The translations under genes were made by a program, and so were the position numbers. Shown in pieces: positions 1-8,696 of a DNA stretch of 36,488 nucleotides. The notes beneath the pieces were generated by a model, which was given only the letters and a program-made list of their open reading frames with translations, made no database searches and had not been told where the DNA came from. Source of the DNA: a bacterium (GTDB lineage Bacteria; Verrucomicrobiota; Kiritimatiellia; RFP12; UBA1067); NCBI GenBank assembly GCA_025360845.1, contig JANYBJ010000094.1, positions 1 to 36,488 on the forward strand, given 5' to 3'. Numbering within the stretch: the stretch's first letter is position 1; every line of letters begins with the position of its first letter.

Positions 1-5
1 ACATT

Positions 6-1061
6 TCATGTTCCCCTCGCGCCTATTTCAGCCGAAACTTTCCGAAGGATCGACTTCAGCTTCCGGTCACCGGGAAGGCGCTTTCTCATGCGCTGGACCG
101 CCTTGGAAGCGGCGGCCGACTCCATGCCCGCAAGGGCGGCCAGCTCCGGGATCGACAGCCCGCAGTTCATCCGCGCCACGTAGAGCGCCAGATCACGCCC
201 GCAATCGCCCTTCCGTCCGGCGAACGACTCCCAAACTTCCCCTTTGACGGTCTCGACAGCCTTCACCACCTCTCCGAACGGCAGCATCCTCCTCCACGCC
301 CTGGCGTTCGTGTCGCTCCGGGCCGACGGCGGAACCTTCCGCCGCAACCTTTCGATGAAGGCCGCCCCGCCGATCGCGACGGCCGATGTGATTTGAGCGA
401 ACGCGCCCTCCTCGACGCCCTGCCTCAGACAGTCTTCGAGACAACGCCTGTAGTCAGCCTTGGCGTCTTTGCCCTTCCCCGTCCCGGCGCGCCACCAGAG
501 CCTCTCGCACGTCAGCCACTCCGGCCTGGGCGCGTAGCCCGCATAGGCCGGATACGAACTCCAGGCGTGACCGCGCAGCTTCGCCAGGCGGGCCGCGACC
601 TCCTCCCGCGTCGCCTCCCTCGGCAGGAAACCGGCCTTCTCGCGCCCACGGTCCTCTTTCCCGAGCCCCAGCGCCTGCGCGCGCACCGGGTTCAGGTGGA
701 CATACACGCTGCACGCCAGCGCCCACGAGCCATCCCCGTCCACCGGGATCCCCTTGTAGCGCTGCTGGAACAGGGGTCCCGTGCGGTCGTGCCCGGCATT
801 GTACCACGCGGCGTAGCTCACGTTCAGCCACTGGAGCGCGCGGCTCGCGTTCGCATGGGGCGTCTCGATGAGCAGATGGTAGTGGTTGTCCATCAGCACA
901 TAGGCGTGAAGGACAATCCCGTACCGCTCCACCAGCTCCTGCAGCAGTCCGGTGAAACGCTCCCGGTCGCGGTCGCAGGAAAAGATATCCCGCCGCCCCA
1001 TCCCGCGCGTCGTGATGTGGTACCAGCCGCCCTCGACGTTGTGTCTGATCTGCCTAGCCAT
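6..1061 (-). CDS. REP-associated tyrosine transposase (RAYT, IS200-like Y1 family)
   Basis: A single-strand DNA transposase-like protein of the Y1_Tnp/HUH class, usually present once per genome and linked to spread of palindromic REP elements. The N-terminal half carries the family pattern: an ITTRGMGRRDIF-type first strand, the metal-binding HUH motif in DNHYHLLIET, then a helix with candidate catalytic tyrosines (YAAWYN) and the conserved block GPLFQQRYKGI, followed by the YVHLNPVRA signature. The C-terminal part (about residues 290-340) contains SIPELAALAGMESAAASKAV, which resembles the DnaA C-terminal helix-turn-helix found in many RAYTs of this phylum. At 351 aa it is complete and slightly long. 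It stands alone; no obvious flanking REP copy is seen in the 190 bases upstream. Palindromic elements elsewhere in the window (28191-28263) could be its substrates, but that link is inference. Confidence 0.9.
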   Translation of the reverse strand: MARQIRHNVEGGWYHITTRGMGRRDIFSCDRDRERFTGLLQELVERYGIVLHAYVLMDNHYHLLIETPHANASRALQWLNVSYAAWYNAGHDRTGPLFQQRYKGIPVDGDGSWALACSVYVHLNPVRAQALGLGKEDRGREKAGFLPREATREEVAARLAKLRGHAWSSYPAYAGYAPRPEWLTCERLWWRAGTGKGKDAKADYRRCLEDCLRQGVEEGAFAQITSAVAIGGAAFIERLRRKVPPSARSDTNARAWRRMLPFGEVVKAVETVKGEVWESFAGRKGDCGRDLALYVARMNCGLSIPELAALAGMESAAASKAVQRMRKRLPGDRKLKSILRKVSAEIGARGT

Positions 1062-1250
1062 AGTTTCGATGTTACAGGATCACCCATTCCAATGCAAGCC
1101 GGTTTGTCCGTTTGTCGCGATACGACCCCTATACCTCGCCAAAACCTACGTCCGGGACGAACTGAGCGACGCCGTGGCGCGGTTTTTGGCATGACGGTAC
1201 ACGCGCCGAACGCCAAGGGCAGAGTGGAGGCTTATTGACCCCACATGGCA

Positions 1251-4200
1251 CTAGAGTTTCAGCAACTCCACAATCGCACGCGCCAGCTTGTCCCTGTGGG
1301 ACTCGATCGTCGCAGGGTCACGCGTGAAGCTCGTAAGCGACGCCGACACATCGGCGGGTACAGTCAGTAACGCCTCATCATTGGCACGTGCGCGCGGGTC
1401 GAGCTTCGCGCCCTTCTCCGTCAACAGGCGTTTCAGGATCACGAAATACTCGTAGTCCTCGATACCGTCGCGCAGCAGTTCCAAACGAAGCGTCTCCACC
1501 GGACCGTCCAACACCGGCGCGGCCGGCTTGCCGTCAGCGGCGGCTTCCGGCGGATAGAGGAAGCGCCCGTCGCCGTTGCCCCACGGGCGTTTTGTGCCCG
1601 GCGCCAGGGCACCGTCCACGACCCAGCACATCGGATCAAGGTACGGATTCTGCGGATGGGCCGGATCCTGATAAACCGTATCGCTGGTCCAATACACCGT
1701 CTCCCAAATCAGCACACCTGTCACGCGTTCGGCCCACGTCTGCCACAGCCACACGCGCAGCTCGGTACCGGCATGATCGATAAACTCGGTCGCAAAGGGC
1801 GCGGTCGGTCCGCAGCAGACATACCACCAGAACTGGTCGCCTGCCGCACGGCGCTCCTCCACGCCGGCCACGTTCAGGGAGGGTGTCAGCGGAACCCAGA
1901 GATTCGGGCCTCCCGCCAGATCCTTCTCGACCTGTTCGGTCAGCATGCGCCGCAAGCCCGGCGCGTGCTTTTTCAGTTTGGCGAAGCCGTTCATCACAAA
2001 GGCGTAATCCTTTTGATCGGGCTCGTCGAACCAATAGACGTATGCCTTGTCAAGCCAGCCCTTCTCGCGCAGGTGCGCCTCGACGCCCTTCAGGTATTTT
2101 CCGAACAGCAGATCGTATTCCGGCGCGCTCTCCGCAAAACCCAAGCATGTGGGCTCAGAGCGGCTTTGGAACGTGCCGCCGCCCAAGCCTTCAATGCCCA
2201 TGACAAACGAGTTGAAGTGATAGGTGTCGAACGCCCGCATCATCGCCGCGTCCCATTTCGCCCAATCGAACACCGGCACGACCTTCTCATAATCGATCGG
2301 CTCAAACGCCCCTCCCTCGATCACCTCTTTGCCGGTCGCCGCGTCGGCAATCGACAGACCGTCCACCCACAGCCCACCCTTCGCCACTCCGGGCTCCTGA
2401 TAGCCTGCGGCCCAGAAAGTGAAGCGGCATGACGCGGCCTCTTTCGGGAAATCCGGCTGGACCGTCTCGTACGCTTGCCACTCCGTCTTGCCGTCTATGG
2501 CAATGTCCGTGTTACATCCGGACATCCAATCCCCGTTCGCCTTGAGATAACTCAGAGAGAAGACGAACTTCTGGGGTTTTGTGGTTTTGTGCTTGAACGC
2601 GATCTTGAACCCTTTCTTAGGCAATGGCACGACATGCTGATACGTGGCGCTCACGTTTTCAATTTCGCTCGTGTCGTTCACAAACAAGGAGCCCAGCCCC
2701 TCCGCCTTCTCCTTCGTGTCGATGACGCCGCCTTTCCAAGGGTTCAGCCCTTTCCACTCGACACTCCAACCGTCCAGCGGCGCGGGATTGTAAGGTGAAA
2801 TATGGTGCTCCGCCAAACTCGCGAAATATTTGTCCAACACCTCGCGCCGTTGTGTGGGATCAGTGACGTTCTGATACCGCCACACCGTCCCTGGGCTGAA
2901 CCCGAACGAGGTGGCGCAGGTCATCTCATCCGGCAGCGTGAAGTCATAAACCTCCACGTTCAATACGGCTGTCACTTTCACGCCGTCGGCCTCGACCGTC
3001 ACCGTGCCGCGGTAAATGCCGGCAGGCGCATTCTTAGGGGCTTTCACGCGAATCCAGAACGGCTGATTCTTGCCCGCCTCCAACGTGAACGGGCGCTTCT
3101 GCGGCAGCAGCGGGTCAGGCCAATCCGCCAGCGTGCCGGTCCTGTCGGTCTTCTTGGTCACAGGCACATAGCCGACACGCAGGACCTCGACACTCTCTCG
3201 CGGGATTTTGTTCTTTCCAAACACCAGTTCCGACACGCCTACTTGCAGGTTGGTGAGCGTCTCGTTAGGAGTCACCACCAGTTGCAGCGCCTCCCACTCA
3301 TTTTTCGCGAGACGCAGTGCAAGCGATTTAGCGATCTGGCGCGGCGCCGCCCGCTGCCGCGGAATCTTCCAGCCGGAAGAGGCGCGCCACAGCGTCAGCT
3401 TGGTAGTGTTTGCGGGGAGGATTTCACCGTAGCTGTCGTCATAGAAATCGGACACGCGCACCGCGCTGCGCGCCGTGAAGTTGGAACCGAGTTCGACCGT
3501 CATCTGCCATACGCCGACCCCTGGCGCCTCGTACGGCACCCGCAGTTCGAACGCGCCCGCGGCGGGCACCTTCACGGCCACGGTATTGGTGCGGACCGCA
3601 TCGCCCACGCGCGAAAACATGACGCGGGCCTCGGAGGAAATAGCCGCCCCCGTCGCATTCTGCACGCGCAGGTCGACGAAGTTGTCGCCGCCGGGCCCCG
3701 CCGCTCCCAACCCCAACACCTCGACCTTCACCCCCGGGTTTTTCGATATCGCTTCGATGTACCGTGTCGACCCGCTGAAGGTGGCCGGTTCCCCGTCGGT
3801 CACACCCTGAAACGTGTAGCCGCCAATCTGCAAGCCGCACGCTTTCCCACCTAGCATCCGCACATACACGGCCTCGGCCGGGAACAGTGCGGCCGGCAAC
3901 ACCACCTTCACACTCCCCGCATTGGTCACAGTGCCCAAGGGCTGCCACTCTTTGGCGTCGGGCGACATCTCGACCGTCAACGTTCCACCAAGGAAATATC
4001 CGCAACTCAATTCCACTGTGCCGGAGAGCAGTTTGCGGCCGGCCACCGCATGACGGTACGTCACCTGGGCCGCCTCGCCGAAGCACCAGCGGTCCGAATT
4101 ATACGGGGCGGTGTGCGAGAACAGCGGACGGCTATGGTTGCGGCACTCGCCGCCGAACGGCGCATCAAAGGTATACCGCATGCCCTCCAGTTTCTCTCCC

Positions 4201-4727
4201 TCCCCAAGAATCAGATTGCCAAGCGTGGCGTGTACCGGCTCGACCTGCGTCAGGCGCACATCGTCGAAGAATGCCTGGCCGCTCAATTGCCACTGGCCCA
4301 GCCGGACGGGTGCCGTGAGTTCGTCATTTAAGTCCGGCGTCGCGAACACTTCCTCATACCGCGTCCACTCCTTGCCGGGCACCCCCACGTCCACATTCGC
4401 GAAAGACGGCCCGCTGACCACCGTTCCCCCGCCAGCTTCTTCACCGCGCGCATTGAAGCTGAGCCTGTAGACATGGCTCGGAAGAAACGTGACCGGCTCA
4501 GAGAGCCATGCGTTATCCGACTTGCCATCCCCCTCGACCTTAATGCAGGCGCCGTTTTCGGAACCGCCCTCCTTCTGCCATCCCCCTTTGCCTTGGGACA
4601 ACTTCCAGCCTGACGGCGTCTTCTCCCCCGCTTCGAAACCGCCGTTTTTAAGAAGATTCGTTTGCGCGCACAACAGGCATACGCTCCCCACCGTCACACC
4701 GAACGCAACACATATCGCGACCTTCAT
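1251..4727 (-). CDS. Secreted DUF4091 / GH123-like glycoside hydrolase family protein
   Basis: A large exported protein (1158 aa from the chosen start) probably acting on glycans outside the cytoplasm. The start at 4727 is preferred over the longer reading frame because it gives a clean signal peptide (MKVAICVAFGVTVGSVCLLC, residues 1-20) and follows a GGGGGAG stretch. Residues 25-160 look like a carbohydrate-binding jelly roll (NLLKNGGFE...). Residues about 455-620 match a GH123 N-terminal module (KNEWEALQLVV, WPDPLLPQ, GIYRGTV). The catalytic region has YWFDEPD near residue 898, an acidic pair of the kind used by GH123 enzymes, and ends in the typical DUF4091 tail LRLELLRDGIEDYEYF. A second carbohydrate-binding-like module (about residues 662-800) appears inserted in the barrel. 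Substrate is unknown; GH123 enzymes act on N-acetylgalactosaminides, but DUF4091 proteins are mostly uncharacterised. Confidence 0.85.
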   Translation of the reverse strand: MKVAICVAFGVTVGSVCLLCAQTNLLKNGGFEAGEKTPSGWKLSQGKGGWQKEGGSENGACIKVEGDGKSDNAWLSEPVTFLPSHVYRLSFNARGEEAGGGTVVSGPSFANVDVGVPGKEWTRYEEVFATPDLNDELTAPVRLGQWQLSGQAFFDDVRLTQVEPVHATLGNLILGEGEKLEGMRYTFDAPFGGECRNHSRPLFSHTAPYNSDRWCFGEAAQVTYRHAVAGRKLLSGTVELSCGYFLGGTLTVEMSPDAKEWQPLGTVTNAGSVKVVLPAALFPAEAVYVRMLGGKACGLQIGGYTFQGVTDGEPATFSGSTRYIEAISKNPGVKVEVLGLGAAGPGGDNFVDLRVQNATGAAISSEARVMFSRVGDAVRTNTVAVKVPAAGAFELRVPYEAPGVGVWQMTVELGSNFTARSAVRVSDFYDDSYGEILPANTTKLTLWRASSGWKIPRQRAAPRQIAKSLALRLAKNEWEALQLVVTPNETLTNLQVGVSELVFGKNKIPRESVEVLRVGYVPVTKKTDRTGTLADWPDPLLPQKRPFTLEAGKNQPFWIRVKAPKNAPAGIYRGTVTVEADGVKVTAVLNVEVYDFTLPDEMTCATSFGFSPGTVWRYQNVTDPTQRREVLDKYFASLAEHHISPYNPAPLDGWSVEWKGLNPWKGGVIDTKEKAEGLGSLFVNDTSEIENVSATYQHVVPLPKKGFKIAFKHKTTKPQKFVFSLSYLKANGDWMSGCNTDIAIDGKTEWQAYETVQPDFPKEAASCRFTFWAAGYQEPGVAKGGLWVDGLSIADAATGKEVIEGGAFEPIDYEKVVPVFDWAKWDAAMMRAFDTYHFNSFVMGIEGLGGGTFQSRSEPTCLGFAESAPEYDLLFGKYLKGVEAHLREKGWLDKAYVYWFDEPDQKDYAFVMNGFAKLKKHAPGLRRMLTEQVEKDLAGGPNLWVPLTPSLNVAGVEERRAAGDQFWWYVCCGPTAPFATEFIDHAGTELRVWLWQTWAERVTGVLIWETVYWTSDTVYQDPAHPQNPYLDPMCWVVDGALAPGTKRPWGNGDGRFLYPPEAAADGKPAAPVLDGPVETLRLELLRDGIEDYEYFVILKRLLTEKGAKLDPRARANDEALLTVPADVSASLTSFTRDPATIESHRDKLARAIVELLKL

Positions 4728-4763
4728 GTCTCCCCCAATCGTTTCTACCCGTACTATGTGAGC

Positions 4764-4793
4764 ATGATAACACGCGGCAAAGCCCACTGGCAA
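4764..4793 (-). promoter_or_regulatory. Candidate sigma70-type promoter for the DUF4091 gene
   Basis: On the minus strand TTGCCA (4788-4793) and TATCAT (4764-4769) are separated by 18 bases and lie about 37 bases before the chosen ATG at 4727. It would be divergent from the candidate promoter of the cardiolipin synthase gene. Assigned by eye from consensus similarity only. Confidence 0.45.
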
Positions 4794-4810
4794 ACGAAAC
4801 CAAAATGCCG

Positions 4811-4839
4811 TTTCACGCCTGTGCATCTCTTGCTATACT
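4811..4839 (+). promoter_or_regulatory. Candidate promoter of the cardiolipin synthase gene
   Basis: An extended -10 element, TGCTATACT (TATACT at 4834-4839), lies about 30 bases upstream of the ATG at 4868, with a weak -35 (TTTCAC, 4811-4816) at 17-base spacing. The TGn extension compensates for the poor -35. By-eye call. Confidence 0.5.
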
Positions 4840-4867
4840 GAAATGAAACGGTCGCAGATATCACGGT

Positions 4868-6388
4868 ATGACGCATATGGCCATATTCTTGTCAACACTC
4901 AATGTCAGCCTGCCCGAGTCGATCGGGATCGGCACACTGCTGCACTTCGCGCTTTCGATCGCCATCTGTCTGCACCTGCTCCGCAAACCCCGCGACGCCC
5001 GCACCTCGCTGCTGTGGATCTTTTTCACCACGGCGCTCCCCGTCGTCGGCCCGCTGGCCTATTTGCTCTTCGGCATCAACACCATTCCAAGCAAAGGCTG
5101 GCAGAAACAATATTCGGACAGCACCTTCCAGAAACGCCAGAGGCAGAAGGCCCGCAACGACCGCCCGCTCGACTCGGTGCGCGCCCAGAAATCTCCGCTC
5201 GCCTCAGCCTTGGACAACGAGACGCTCATCACCCTCAACCGCGTTCTCGACCAGCTCTCCGGCAACCACCTGTTGTTGGGCGGTAACGAGGTTCAACTGA
5301 CCGAAACGGCCGAGCTGGCCTTAGAGGAGATGTTCCTCGCCATCCGCAGCGCCCGCAAGCACATCCACCTCTCAACCTATATTTTCAACGACGACAGGAT
5401 CGGACAACGTCTGATGTCGCTCCTCGCAGAGCGCGCCCGGTCAGGCGTCCAAGTGCGAGTTCTGTATGACGCCTTCGGCTCCGCCGGCGCGAACCTGCGG
5501 CTCTTCTTCTGGCATCACCGCCATATCCCCAACCTGCATATCATCGGTTTCTCACAGGCCAACATGCTCAAGCGCAAGTTCCAGCTCAACCTGCGAAACC
5601 ACCGCAAGCTGCTGATCATCGACGGCACGCTCGCCTTCACCGGCGGCGTCAACTTCCACGACGTCTACCTGCCGCGCGACGGCCAACCCGGCACCATCGA
5701 CTACCACTTCAAGCTCCGCGGACCGATCGTGCTCGAACTCCAATACACCTTCCTGCGCGACTGGTACTACATGACCGACGATCCGACCGAAAAGCTGCTC
5801 GACAAAACCTTCTTCCCCAATCCCGAGCACGCGGGCGACCTCGCCGTACGTCTCCAGAACAGCGGCCCGACGCGCGACGAGACCGGCGCCGCGCTCAACA
5901 CCTTCTTCGCGGCGATCAACCTCGCACGCAAGCAGATCCTGATCGTCACACCCTACTTCGTGCCGCCCGAGGCCCTGATCCTCGCCCTGCGGATGGCCGC
6001 CTTCCGCGGCGTGGATGTGAAGGTGCTGGTGCCTTCCGTCAACAACCACCCCACCTTGCGCTTCGCCTCGCATGCGCTCTACACCTCACTGCTCACCGCG
6101 GGCGTGCGCATTTACGAACGCCAGCCGCCCTTCATCCATGCCAAAGCCGCCATTTTCGACGACGCCGTGTCCATCATCGGCAGCGTCAACTTCGACCCGC
6201 GCAGCCTCTTCCTGAATTACGAGACCAACCTCGTGGTCTTCAACGTCGAATTCGCCACCCGCGTGAAAGGCGCGATTCTCAACGACCTCTCGCACGCCCA
6301 GGAAATCATTTACGCCGAGTGGAGCCGCCGCCCGAAACTGACGCAGCTAGCCGAAAACTTCTTCAACCTCTTCCACCCCATCGCCTGA
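4868..6388 (+). CDS. cls: Cardiolipin synthase (phospholipase D superfamily)
   Basis: Membrane enzyme that condenses two phosphatidylglycerols (or a related pair) to cardiolipin. The protein of 506 aa has the usual plan: two N-terminal membrane segments (about residues 15-35 and 45-65, with PLAYLLFGIN closing the PLDc_N module), then two PLD domains each with an HxKxxxxD motif: NHRKLLIIDG near residue 245, followed by FTGGVN, and IHAKAAIFDD near residue 424, followed by IGSVNFDPRS. Length and motif spacing match ClsA/Cls of other bacteria. Start is the first ATG; an in-frame ATG three codons later is equally possible, as neither has a clear ribosome binding site. It is followed by 242 bases before rpsB and seems to be transcribed alone. 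Confidence 0.93.
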   Translation: MTHMAIFLSTLNVSLPESIGIGTLLHFALSIAICLHLLRKPRDARTSLLWIFFTTALPVVGPLAYLLFGINTIPSKGWQKQYSDSTFQKRQRQKARNDRPLDSVRAQKSPLASALDNETLITLNRVLDQLSGNHLLLGGNEVQLTETAELALEEMFLAIRSARKHIHLSTYIFNDDRIGQRLMSLLAERARSGVQVRVLYDAFGSAGANLRLFFWHHRHIPNLHIIGFSQANMLKRKFQLNLRNHRKLLIIDGTLAFTGGVNFHDVYLPRDGQPGTIDYHFKLRGPIVLELQYTFLRDWYYMTDDPTEKLLDKTFFPNPEHAGDLAVRLQNSGPTRDETGAALNTFFAAINLARKQILIVTPYFVPPEALILALRMAAFRGVDVKVLVPSVNNHPTLRFASHALYTSLLTAGVRIYERQPPFIHAKAAIFDDAVSIIGSVNFDPRSLFLNYETNLVVFNVEFATRVKGAILNDLSHAQEIIYAEWSRRPKLTQLAENFFNLFHPIA

Positions 6389-6416
6389 CCGTTCGCCATT
6401 TTTTGCTTCGTGACGC

Positions 6417-6445
6417 TTGCCTTATCGCGGGAGAACGGCTATCGT
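6417..6445 (+). promoter_or_regulatory. Candidate promoter of rpsB-tsf
   Basis: TTGCCT (6417-6422) and TATCGT (6440-6445) are spaced by 17 bases. The resulting transcript would have a leader of about 180 bases before rpsB, containing a short CAGGC-TATG-GCCTG hairpin near 6575. Long rpsB leaders that mediate feedback by S2 are known in other bacteria; nothing here proves such control. Confidence 0.4.
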
Positions 6446-6630
6446 ATGTGGCTCACAAACCAGCGCGGACTGCCGAGTGGCTCCCCCGTGCGGAAGCGAA
6501 GACGCGATCGGTTTTACAGGACCGGCCCGTCAAAGCGGATTAACCCGGACGATACCGGAACGCGAGCTGCGTCAGGCTATGGCCTGCGTCGTATGCGTAC
6601 CGTACCGTTTACACGTTAGAAGGATACCTC

Positions 6631-7620
6631 ATGGAAATGCCTGTTTCGAGCCTCACCGGGCTCAGCCTCAAAGACCTGCTGGACTCGGGTCTGCACTTCG
6701 GCCACCAGACCAAGCGTTGGAATCCCAAGATGAAGCGCTACATTTTCGATAAGCGCAACGGGATCCACATCATCGATCTCACCCAGACCATCACGCTCAT
6801 CGACGAGGCCGCCGCGTTCCTGCGCGAAACGGCGCTGAGCGGCAAGAAGATCCTCTTCGTCGCCACCAAGAAACAGGCGCAGGAAGTGGTCAAGGAAGCC
6901 GCCGTGGCGTGCGACCAGTTCCACATGACCGAGCGCTGGCTGGGCGGCACGCTCACCAACAACCAGACGATCCGCAAGAGCGTCAAGCGCATGCGTCAGA
7001 TCGAAGCCATGGGCCGCAACAACAACGGCGTGCTTTCCATCCACAAGAAAGAGGCCGCCAGCCTCCGCCGCGAACTGGATAAGCTCCAGAAGAACCTCGG
7101 CGGCATCGCCGACATGGACAACAAGCCCGGCGCGATCTTCATCGTCGATATCTGCCGCGAAGGAAACGCCGTCAAAGAGGCGACCCGCCTCGGCATCCCC
7201 GTGGTCGCCATCGTCGACACCAACGCCGATCCTGACCCGGTTGAACACGTCATTCCCGGCAACGACGACGCCGTGCGCGGCATCAAGATGATCGCCGACG
7301 CCTTCGCGAAGGTCATCAAGGAAGCCAATGACGAGTACTCGCGTATCGCCTCCGAGCGTCAGCGCCAGAAGGAGGCCGAGCAGGCCAATCAGGACGCTCA
7401 GGAACGCGCCAACCGCAAGGTCCGCAAGGATACCGCCACCGAGGTCGCCGACAAGGCCAAGGCCAAGTTGACCGAGACCCGCAAACGCGCCGCCAAAGCC
7501 GCCAAGGATGCGGTTGACGCCAAAGCCGCCTCGGTCGAAACCGCACCTGCCGAAGAGGCTGCCCCGGCAGAAGTTGCCCCGGTCGAGGCCGCCCCGGTCG
7601 TCGAAGCCGCCGCCGAGTAA
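6631..7620 (+). CDS. rpsB: 30S ribosomal protein S2
   Basis: Ribosomal protein S2 of the small subunit. The core is unmistakable: LKDLLDSGLHFGHQTKRWNPKM near the N-terminus, FVATKKQAQEVV, MTERWLGGTLTNNQTI, and the C-terminal signature IPVVAIVDTNADPD followed by VEHVIPGNDDAVRGI. An AGAAGGA ribosome binding site precedes the ATG at the right distance. The protein is 329 aa, about 80-90 residues longer than usual; the extra C-terminal part is charged and then alanine/proline/glutamate-rich (EEAAPAEVAPVEAAPVVEA). The tsf gene follows after 79 bases, the standard rpsB-tsf pairing, so both are likely co-transcribed up to the terminator at 8561-8592. Confidence 0.98.
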   Translation: MEMPVSSLTGLSLKDLLDSGLHFGHQTKRWNPKMKRYIFDKRNGIHIIDLTQTITLIDEAAAFLRETALSGKKILFVATKKQAQEVVKEAAVACDQFHMTERWLGGTLTNNQTIRKSVKRMRQIEAMGRNNNGVLSIHKKEAASLRRELDKLQKNLGGIADMDNKPGAIFIVDICREGNAVKEATRLGIPVVAIVDTNADPDPVEHVIPGNDDAVRGIKMIADAFAKVIKEANDEYSRIASERQRQKEAEQANQDAQERANRKVRKDTATEVADKAKAKLTETRKRAAKAAKDAVDAKAASVETAPAEEAAPAEVAPVEAAPVVEAAAE

Positions 7621-7631
7621 ACTCACGGTGC

Positions 7632-7661
7632 CCGACAGGTCGGACCCGTCTGACCTGTCGG
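7632..7661. repeat. 10-bp inverted repeat between rpsB and tsf
   Basis: CCGACAGGTC (7632-7641) is the exact inverse of GACCTGTCGG (7652-7661), with a 10-base loop. No T-run follows, so it is not a classical terminator; tsf must still be expressed. It may be an attenuating hairpin or a dispersed intergenic repeat. Confidence 0.7.
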
Positions 7662-7699
7662 ACAGGCCCACCCTATCCCCAAACTTTCAAGGAGTTATC

Positions 7700-8539
7700 A
7701 TGGCAGACATCACAGTTGCAGCGATCAACGATCTCCGCCAGCGCACCAACGCCGGCATGATGGATTGTAAAAAGGCTCTTATCGACACCAACGGCGACAT
7801 CGACGCCGCGATCAAGATCCTCCGCGAAAAGGGTCTCGCGATCCAGGTCAAACGCGCCGACAAGGAGTCCAAGGAAGGCATCGTCAAAGCCATCGCTTCG
7901 GCTGACGGCACGACCATCGGCATGGCCGAAGTCAACACCGAGACCGACTTTGTCGCCAAGACCGACAACTTCAAAAACTTCGTCGAGGCCGTGACACGCA
8001 ACGTGCTCGCGGGCGTCGAGGACCTCGGCGAGGCCACGCGGGAAGCCTTGTTGACCATCATCTCCCAGACTGGCGAAAACGTGAAAATCCGTCGCAGCGC
8101 CCGCTATGTTCTGAGCGGCGCTGGCAAAGTCGCCTCCTACATCCACATGGGCGGCAAAGTCGGCGTGCTTGTCGAGGTCGGCTGCGGCAAGGCCGAGACC
8201 GCCGCGAGCGAGGCGTTCGCCGAGTTGGTCCATGACCTGACACTCCAGATCGCCGCAGCCGCGCCGCGCTGGCTGGTTCCCGAAGAGGTCCCCGCCGATG
8301 TCGTCGAGGCCGAGAAGGACATCTACCGCACCCAGATCCAGGGCAAGCCCGCTAACATCGTCGAGAACATCCTCAAGGGCAAGATCCAAAAGTACTACTC
8401 GGACGTCTGCCTGATCCACCAGCCCTTCGTCAAGGAGCCCAAGCAGTCGATCACCGATGTCGTGAAAGCCTGCGAAAAAGCCACCGGCGACGCGATCACA
8501 ATCAAGCGGTTCGTCCGCTTCCAACTCGGCGCCTCCTAA
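7700..8539 (+). CDS. tsf: Translation elongation factor Ts
   Basis: EF-Ts, the guanine-nucleotide exchange factor for EF-Tu in the cytoplasm. The start at 7700 is chosen because it follows GGAG at a proper distance and gives the canonical N-terminus MADITVAAINDLRQRTNAGM with MDCKKAL (UBA-like domain). The core shows EVNTETDFVAKTDNFKNF, the region contacting EF-Tu, then YIHMGGKVGVLVEVGC, and the C-terminal QPFVKEPKQSITDVV segment. At 279 aa it has the normal length. A longer open frame reaches upstream into rpsB but has no family resemblance. It is the last gene of the rpsB operon. Confidence 0.97.
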   Translation: MADITVAAINDLRQRTNAGMMDCKKALIDTNGDIDAAIKILREKGLAIQVKRADKESKEGIVKAIASADGTTIGMAEVNTETDFVAKTDNFKNFVEAVTRNVLAGVEDLGEATREALLTIISQTGENVKIRRSARYVLSGAGKVASYIHMGGKVGVLVEVGCGKAETAASEAFAELVHDLTLQIAAAAPRWLVPEEVPADVVEAEKDIYRTQIQGKPANIVENILKGKIQKYYSDVCLIHQPFVKEPKQSITDVVKACEKATGDAITIKRFVRFQLGAS

Positions 8540-8560
8540 GCCGCACACGTCGCGAAACCG

Positions 8561-8592
8561 AGAAAGGCCGGGGCACTCGCTCCGGCCTTTCT
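8561..8592 (+). terminator. Strong hairpin terminator after tsf
   Basis: AGAAAGGCCGG (8561-8571) pairs perfectly with CCGGCCTTTCT (8582-8592) over 11 bp with a 10-base loop, 21 bases after the tsf stop. The downstream T content is modest, but stem strength and place support transcription termination. Confidence 0.85.
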
Positions 8593-8608
8593 GTTAAACT
8601 CGGCCCGC

Positions 8609-8637
8609 TTGCTTTCCCCCCCAACTTCCACTAAACT
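8609..8637 (+). promoter_or_regulatory. Candidate promoter of proB
   Basis: TTGCTT (8609-8614) and TAAACT (8632-8637) are spaced by 17 bases and lie about 60 bases before proB, just downstream of the tsf terminator. Assigned by eye. Confidence 0.45.
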
Positions 8638-8696
8638 AAAGCCTTAAAGTTCAATCCGCAACGTGTAACCAGCAACTTTCAACCTTTACTTCGCCT

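Noticed and set aside
393..1238. Plus-strand open frame opposite the transposase
   Set aside because: Shadow frame; the RAYT motifs are on the minus strand.
2802..3854. Plus-strand open frame of 350 codons opposite the DUF4091 gene
   Set aside because: Arg/His-rich antisense shadow with no motif; the minus strand encodes a continuous recognisable protein.
4727..4826. Longer N-terminus of the DUF4091 protein starting at 4826
   Set aside because: It would place 33 residues before a clean signal peptide and cover the candidate promoter.
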